Positions 58,306-64,000 of a stretch of 64,000 nucleotides of DNA are shown here, piece by piece. Under the pieces are notes generated by a model. The model made no database searches, had not been told where the DNA came from, and was given only the letters and a program-made list of their open reading frames with translations. Position 1 is the stretch's first letter. Each line of letters begins with the position of its first letter. Where the stretch lies: positions 62,001 to 126,000 of the forward strand of contig JALBUN010000003.1 of NCBI GenBank assembly GCA_025174535.1, written 5' to 3'. The position numbers were made by a program, and so were the translations under genes. The DNA comes from Cantharellus purpuraceus (Eukaryota > Basidiomycota > Agaricomycetes > Cantharellales > Hydnaceae).

Positions 58306-59486
58306 GAATCCGACTGTCCAACCAGTGACACTCTGAAGCGGGTAACAGCGATGTGTGAAGTAGTCTAGAAACTGCTTCACACGAGTTCAAGATTCTAATG
58401 CTCTGCAAAGGCAGTACACACTAGTAACTTAAACAAGAGCACTAATGGCAGGACTATTGACAGACAATCTCACCCTGTAGATTCGTAGTCACGCGAGGTA
58501 GATACTACACTCACGCCCAAAGCAGGACAATCACTACTTCGAGTGCAATCGAATACAGTTACACAACTGTAAGCGACCCTTGAACTGGACAATCAACAGT
58601 TACTGAGATATAGAGGATGACACTGTATGTCACTCTAGTCACACTGATGTGCAAATGATGGGGTAGAAATGGTTATTTATTCAGAGGCAGAATGGGCTCC
58701 TTTTATATTGTATTTACAGGAGCTGACTAATACTACTGGAAACTTCTACCTATTAATAGATGGAAACTACTGGAAGCTAGTGGAATATGTGAGAAGGGGT
58801 GGAAGTTTCCTAGCCAATGAGCTGCTTGATTTGCTCTGACTCATGGCATGAGTCATGGATGGAGTCATAGTGTGACTCAGAGCAGGAGTCATAGTATGAG
58901 TAATCACAGGAGTCATGGTATGAGTCATGGAAGGAGTCATAGCATGAGTCATGGCAGGAGTCATTGCATGAGTCACCATTACTCAAATAACTCGGTCAAT
59001 ACTTCGTTTCCCAGGCTGATTAGCACAGCTATGGGTAGGCATGGCTTCTATTGAACTCTCCACTGAAAATGGAGTTAGGAGGTGCAGTGGTTGCGAAGAT
59101 ATTGAGCATTTACTGGCAGTGGTGACCAGATTGAGTCGGAGATTGAAATGAGTCATGTGATCGACAATGAGTCAGTTGTCCGGGTGACTCCGGCTGACTT
59201 TGAGGCTGCTGACATCTGCGAAGGTTTGTGGGTCCATGTGGGTCCCAAAACTTCGCCCAGCAGAACAATAAGTTTGTAGACTCATTTCTGCATGGAAAAT
59301 TCCCAAAAAAATATGAAAAAATAGAGAATATTTGAATGGCCCTGAATCAAGAGAAAGCAGCAGATATATGCTGATATTTTAAGGCCATGAAGCGAAATTG
59401 TACAGTTTTGGGACTTTAAACAAGATCTTTTTAAGGGAAAACCAGTTCCCATACATTCATCCCCCCTTCAAATATTCTCCGAGACT

Positions 59487-60503
59487 TTAGTCACTCCTCT
59501 CCTCTACTATTCCAGCCTCATCGGCGCCACCTGAGTTACTCGCCGCATATGGGTCTACAACATGCGGGTTGAGGGGCAGAGGAAGGAAGGAAGGGTAGGC
59601 CTTTTTGACACGCGGGTCACAGGTGGAGGAAGAGTTAGATACATGTATGGAAGGAGTAGGCGTGTTAGGAGGAGTGAAGACATGAACAGTCTCCGGGTGA
59701 TAGGAATCAACATATCCGCAAGCGAGTGCTCGGTGCATATCAAGAAGCTGTCTCACCGACAGTTTCCACAACACCAACTGTTTCTTATTGGCTTCCTCGC
59801 CGTCTCGGTCTGGTTCAACAGGAGAAGAGCTGCGCGGTCTTTTGGTAGACTCGCAGTCGGAGTGAATTTGAAAAGAGTGAGCGATGGGGAGGAGAGTGCT
59901 GGAAAGCTCGGATGACCTGGAGTCATCCTCTGTATGGAAAGAAGGAGAGCCGGAATCAGAATTGTAGTCGTCACCTAGAGGTGAAGGAGGCCACCTCCAA
60001 GTGCAATCGGGCACCAAAGAGGAATTGTATTTGGCCTTGCTGATCCAAGCGGACAAGCGACGGGACTGGTTCTGCCAGTCTTCGATCCAGCCGCGGATTA
60101 TGCCAGTCCTTTCAGGGAGAAGTAGAAGGTTGTAGGAGAGCTGATGCACGGAAGGGAAAGGGGGTGGAATCATGTTTATCTCGCGCAACTTCTCCGATGG
60201 AACGTAGAGGGGAAGGGGTTCGAGAGCCGTTTCGCTGTTCCAGCGATGGGCTGCTGATAGAATGTATCGCCCTTTCATCCGGAGTGATTCCCAGAAACAA
60301 CTGGCTAGCTCACTGCGTAGAATGCCATAATCGTCAGCAGGGTCATTGAAATAGATAAAGTCGAACCGGTTTGGTTTATAATAGTCGAAATCGGACGTGT
60401 ATTGATACCCGTAGTTGGGGATGGAGACCGGCTCCTGAATGAAAGAATCTCCTTCCTTACGCAAGGAAAACTGGAGGGAGGAGATTTGTGGATAGACGGC
60501 CAT
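59487..60503 (-). CDS. accessory ORF of the Gypsy element (338 codons)
   Basis: An uninterrupted frame from ATG 60503 to TGA at 59489-59487. It lies 177 bp after the pol stop codon and ends 32 bp before the 3' LTR, in the same direction as pol. The N-terminal third is tyrosine- and aromatic-rich (NYGYQYTSDFDYYKPNRFDF, FWESLRMKGRY). A middle part has tryptophans (IRGWIEDWQNQSRRLSAWI). The following serine/acid-rich stretch contains a basic cluster (KRPRSSSP ... NKKQ) that could be a nuclear signal, and the C-terminus is proline/serine-rich. I see no signal peptide, membrane segment, zinc finger or known domain, so it does not look like an envelope. Its function is unknown; it may be a captured host gene or a family-specific accessory protein. 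Confidence 0.75.
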   Translation of the reverse strand: MAVYPQISSLQFSLRKEGDSFIQEPVSIPNYGYQYTSDFDYYKPNRFDFIYFNDPADDYGILRSELASCFWESLRMKGRYILSAAHRWNSETALEPLPLYVPSEKLREINMIPPPFPSVHQLSYNLLLLPERTGIIRGWIEDWQNQSRRLSAWISKAKYNSSLVPDCTWRWPPSPLGDDYNSDSGSPSFHTEDDSRSSELSSTLLPIAHSFQIHSDCESTKRPRSSSPVEPDRDGEEANKKQLVLWKLSVRQLLDMHRALACGYVDSYHPETVHVFTPPNTPTPSIHVSNSSSTCDPRVKKAYPSFLPLPLNPHVVDPYAASNSGGADEAGIVEERSD

Positions 60504-60679
60504 AGCGAAATGATATATAGAACAATCAATAGTTTTCTAAGAGCTCTTTCAAGGTGGGAGTGAGATGTCAAGATAGAGAGTCGCATTGGTTTTTAAAATA
60601 AGGGGGCATACATGCATAGAACAAGCTGGAAAATGGTGGAAGAATGAGCCGATAGAGTAGAGTGAGAGGGGAAGACTTC

Positions 60680-61369
60680 TTAGTGAGACTTGCTTCGGTC
60701 ACGCCGGTCCCAAGTATGCAACAGATCGGGGGCATTGCGAAGGTAGCGACGAGGGAGCCATTCATCATAGCTCGCATCGTAGCCAAGGAAACGCGTGAGT
60801 AGCTCTTGAACTCGACGTCCGTTCCGGGCCTTGCGCCAGCACTCACCGATGATAGATTCGACCTCAAATTCCGGCAATTCGCTGAAGCTAGCGCGATCGA
60901 GGGACCTAGTGGGCCGCTTTCCGAAACGAGGGTGGGAGGAGGAATAGGGCTCGAGATGGGCAATATTGAGGACTGGGTGGATGCCATAGGATGCGGGCAG
61001 ACGCAGCCGGTACGTAGCTGGTCCTAGTTTCTGCAGAATTTCAAAGGGTCCATCATACTTCATGTTTAGTTTCTTACCTCGGCCTGGTTCAGAGCGTAGA
61101 AGGTCAAGAGAGTGGGGGTTAAGGAGGACGAGGTCGCCAGCTTCGAACTCCATGGCCAGGCGTCCGGCGTTGTAGCTACGTTGCTGAGCAACCTGCGCAA
61201 ACTGCAGGGATTGCCTGGCTCGCGATCGGTAAGCCTTAAACTCCTCTAGAAAGTCAGCGGCTTTCGTGCTTTCGACCTCAGGAGCAAGTGGGGCCGTTCT
61301 AGCGCGATCGGGAAGTTTGGCGGCAAACTCGGCTGGATTTGATGATCGCGGTCGTGCTACACCGTCAGG
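60680..61369 (-). CDS. Gypsy integrase C-terminus with chromodomain
   Basis: This part of pol continues the integrase after the solo LTR. It contains the GPY/F-like region (GDLVLLNPHSL, LNMKYDGPFEILQKLGPATY), HPVLNIAHLEPY, then a chromodomain (FEVESIIGECWRKARNGRRV, FLGYDASYDEWLPRRYLRNA) and ends SKSH at TAA 60682-60680. The chromodomain, as in Tf1/MAGGY-type chromoviruses, is expected to steer integration to particular chromatin. Confidence 0.9.
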   Translation of the reverse strand, partial: PDGVARPRSSNPAEFAAKLPDRARTAPLAPEVESTKAADFLEEFKAYRSRARQSLQFAQVAQQRSYNAGRLAMEFEAGDLVLLNPHSLDLLRSEPGRGKKLNMKYDGPFEILQKLGPATYRLRLPASYGIHPVLNIAHLEPYSSSHPRFGKRPTRSLDRASFSELPEFEVESIIGECWRKARNGRRVQELLTRFLGYDASYDEWLPRRYLRNAPDLLHTWDRRDRSKSH

Positions 61370-62811
61370 GGCAGTGTTTTGGAACCCGCAAAATTATGGT
61401 GTTAGGGCAAACTCTAAATCACCACAATTCCGTGAATGAACAGCTGAGAAGAATATCAAACCCTGCTGCAGCACAACTCCAGAAACGATTTAACGTTTGT
61501 ACTTTGGTTACAATCCTTTGTATTGGTCAATGCAGACTATACGCAGAAAGGTAATACGTTTCTTAGCAGCAAGAAATGAATAAGACTTCCAGAGTCTAGA
61601 GTTCACGGACGCTTAGGGGTCCAGATATTCCAAAAAGAGGGGAATGCACTTAGAGGCTAAAGGAAGTAGGTGGATGAATCCAACCGTCCAACCAGTGGCA
61701 CTCAGAAGCGGGTAACAGCGATGTGTGAAGTAGTCTAGCAACTGCTTCACACGAGTTCAAGCTTCTAATGCTCTGCAAAGGCAGTACACACTAGTTACTT
61801 AAACAAGAGCACTAATGGCAGGACTATCGACAGACAATCTCACCCTGTAGATTCGTAGTCACGTGAGGCAGATACTACACTCACGCCCAAAGCAGGAATA
61901 TCACTACCTTGAGTGCAATCAAGTACAGTTACACAACTGTAAAAGATCCTTGAACTGGTAATCAACAGTTACTGAGATAGAGGATGACACTGTATGTCAC
62001 TCTAGTCACACTGGTGTGCAGAAGATGGGTAGAATATGATGATATGTTATTCTTTCAGAGGCAGAATGGCCTCCTTATATATTGTATTTACAGGGGCTGA
62101 CTAATGCTTCTGGAATATTCTACCTATTAATAGATGGAAGCTACTGGAAGGTTGTGGAAGGTGGAAGAAAGGGGTAGAATATTCCAAGCCAATCACAGGA
62201 TCTGATCACAGCACTAACACTGATCAGGAGCTGAATAATGGTTCTGGAAAGTTCTATCTAATAATAGAAGGAAACAGCTAGAATGTTATGGAAAGGGGTA
62301 GAATATTCCAAGGCAATCACCTGATTTGATCACCCATCAGCTGATCTGATCCCTGAGCTAGGCACTGATCAGGCAAAAAGAAGGGTGTCCACCCTGTTTT
62401 CTGCACTGGTTTGGACAGCCATGGATAGCCACATGTCATGTGATGATCTGCACGGAAAATAGTGCCCTGAGAGGCTGTGGTTGTTAAGTTAGAGAATATT
62501 TATTGATCAGAGACATCTGAGCTTGAATTGAGGCCAAATGCCTGGTCCAAAAGGGGAGAGCCGGCTGTGTGAAGGTTTGTGGGCGCCTATGGGTCCACAA
62601 CTGTAGCACAGCAGAAATAAATGATTCTGGGCCGAGTTCTGCATGGAATATTCCCAGAAAAATATGGAAAAATAGAGAATATTTGAATAAGTCCATTCCA
62701 GGTACAAGCATCAAATATATGCTGATATTTAGGAATGGAAAAGCAAAGAATAGCACATTGGTGCTGCATAAATGGAATTTGATAGGGAAAAGGTGATTCC
62801 CATACAGGCAG
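61370..62811 (-). mobile_element. variant solo LTR inserted in Gypsy pol
   Basis: The LTR is 61375-62806, flanked by GGCAG at 61370-61374 and 62807-62811. It is the same variant subfamily as 55293-56547 and lacks the TGACTC array, having TGATCAG-rich sequence near 62200-62370. Read in the host direction it starts TGTATGGGAATCACC. Confidence 0.9.
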
Positions 62812-64000
62812 GGTGTAGGTAAGAAGATGATGTGCGCGGATGATAACCGTAGAGTAGAAGTGCGGGGGCTAGACCAGTAGCCAGGTGGGGAGTGTTGTTG
62901 TAAGAGAACGCGAAAGGAGTGGTGAGAGCCGCCCAGTTGTCGCGCGCGGGGCTTACGTAAGAGCGCAGCGCGGTTTCCAGCGTCTGATTCAAAATCTCTG
63001 TCTGCCCATCAGCTTGAGGATGATAGGCAGTAGTTAAGGCTCTTTTCATGTTTAGCTGTTTGCATAACTCTTTCCAAAAAGTGCTAGTCCATCTAGAATC
63101 CCTATCGGATATGATTTGCTTAGGGATTCCATATTTGGACAGTACATGTTCAAAAAATAACCGAGCTGTACCCTCCTCATTAATGGTACCTTGAGTAGGG
63201 ATAAAGATTCCATATTTTGTGAGTTTATCCACTATTACCAGGATGGAATCATACCCATTGCTCTCGGGCAATTCCGTGATGAAATCCATGGTTACGACTT
63301 CAAATGGATTTTCTGGAATAGGAATGGGCTGTAATAATCCAATGGGTGTGTGTCGCCTAGGTTTGGCTTTCTGGCAAATGTCACAGCTCACGACAAACTT
63401 TTTGACATCTCTACTCATTCTAGGCCAATAGAAAGTAGAAGACAGCTTGTTGTACGTCTTGTGATAACCCGCATGAGCTCCTTCAGTGATTTCATCATGA
63501 ATTTCACTTAGAAGTTTAGCTTGCTCATCCTTGGGTACACACAGCCGGTAATTTCCATTCCAATCTTCAAAGTAAAGCAATCCGTCCTCATTTTCAAAAA
63601 AGAGAGGATGCTTTGGGCTGATCCAATTAGACTCCTGTCGTAATTCAGATCTGACCCTTTTGAAGTAAGGATCTTTGGCATACGCATCAACTATTTTCTG
63701 AATCTCCTCCTGAGCAAGGCTAGAGACTAGATTATAGCTTTTGGCTGTTACATATGGAATGGTGAAGTCTTCTTCAAGGCTGGTATTAGCTTGGATGGAA
63801 GAAGAATACACTTTCTGCGGAATTCTCTGGTTCTCTTCTTCATACGCAGCCATTAACATTAAAGTCCTGGCTTCGAATTGGGGAGAGATATCAGAATAAA
63901 AATCCACAAGTGGATCCTGTTCTGAATCCAGGATAGTAGGAATGGTGTCATCAGAAGAAGGCCCATCTTGGTATGGAACATTTCTCCTGAGTCTAGAGAT
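62812..64000 (-). CDS. Gypsy pol: RNase H end and integrase, partial (runs off right edge)
   Basis: The minus-strand frame is open from the window edge down to the LTR insertion at 62811. The integrase HHCC zinc finger (HDEITEGAHAGYHKTYNKL ... CDICQKAK), the catalytic core with VTMDFITELP, IISDRDSRWTSTFW and AYHPQADGQTE, and the following LETALRSYV segment are all intact. It continues beyond the insertion at 61369. Reverse transcriptase and protease must lie outside the window. Confidence 0.92.

Larger units (their letters stand above)
56548..59455 (-). repeat. 3' LTR of the Gypsy element (interrupted)
   Basis: Minus-strand 59455-58306 and 56848-56548 together make one LTR-L of about 1.45 kb, TGTATGGGAACTGG to GGTTCCAAAACA, directly after the polypurine tract. 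It carries the TGACTC array at about 58836-58975. Confidence 0.88.
56548..64000 (-). mobile_element. chromodomain Ty3/Gypsy retrotransposon (chromovirus), 3' half
   Basis: Read on the minus strand: integrase (64000-62812), an inserted solo LTR (61375-62806), integrase C-terminus with chromodomain (61369-60680), an accessory ORF (60503-59487), the polypurine tract GAAGGGGGGATGAA (about 59469-59456), and the 3' LTR from 59455 to 56548. That LTR is itself split by a solo LTR at 56849-58300. Gag, protease, reverse transcriptase and the 5' LTR lie beyond the window. Its pol and accessory frames are open, so apart from the insertions it looks fairly young. Confidence 0.9.

Noticed and set aside
59487..60503. 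Accessory ORF as a retroviral-type envelope
   Set aside because: It has the position of an envelope gene but no signal peptide, membrane anchor, fusion peptide or cysteine pattern.
62484..62796. Hydrophobic small ORFs (MLFFAFPFLNISIYLML type) on the minus strand, also at 55330-55592
   Set aside because: They lie within the LTR near its start and recur only because the LTR recurs; no independent coding evidence.

Overview
The window looks like nuclear DNA of a basidiomycete, most likely an Agaricomycete. Genes are split by many introns of about 41-64 nt with GT-AG ends. They encode families typical of mushroom-forming fungi: clan-rich cytochromes P450, NmrA-like reductases, a GT90 capsular-type glycosyltransferase and an orphan 7-TM protein. 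The transposable elements (Ty1/Copia, chromodomain Ty3/Gypsy, solo LTRs with 5-bp target duplications) are also typical. No species call is possible from sequence reading alone.

Layout, 1-40 kb (gene-bearing, with scattered relics). A divergent pair of NmrA-like genes lies at 1-4.4 kb. A tandem duplication at 5.3-10.8 kb carries one intact P450 and one P450 pseudogene. Next come a 13-exon monocarboxylate-type MFS transporter (12.9-14.9 kb), a P450 relic just after it, and a large hydantoinase/oxoprolinase-DUF917 fusion gene (15.7-20.5 kb, minus). An orphan 7-TM protein (21.2-22.5 kb), arginyl-tRNA synthetase (23.4-25.9 kb, minus), a GH47 alpha-mannosidase (27.4-29.6 kb) and a GT90 glycosyltransferase (30.0-32.3 kb, minus) follow. 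A third, dispersed P450 pseudocopy sits at 32.9-34.8 kb, then a TIR element carrying a nested solo LTR (34.9-35.9 kb), then a second intact P450 (37.0-39.2 kb, minus) whose start lies 31 bp downstream of a co-oriented solo LTR.

Layout, 40-64 kb (transposon-rich). A P450 pseudogene has been split by a Copia element (40.4-47.8 kb) and by a separate solo LTR. The Copia element itself holds a small solo-LTR-like insert, a Gypsy-type solo LTR, a further 1.43-kb solo LTR inside that one, and a TIR element inside its right LTR. A GPI-anchored secreted protein gene (48.8-49.9 kb, minus) and a third intact P450 (51.3-53.4 kb) form an island. From 54.1 kb to the end there is a truncated second Copia element and the 3' half of a chromodomain Gypsy element (56.5-64.0 kb, minus). 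That Gypsy element carries an extra 338-codon ORF between its chromodomain and its 3' LTR.

Working together: the P450s, NmrA reductases, the MFS carrier and the hydantoinase fusion could support small-molecule oxidation, transport and breakdown, but no polyketide, peptide or terpene backbone enzyme is visible, so a biosynthetic cluster is not demonstrated. The clearest biology is repeated P450 duplication and decay next to active LTR elements, and the chromodomain Gypsy family itself, with its accessory ORF and LTRs carrying an array of TGACTC (Gcn4/AP-1-like) motifs.
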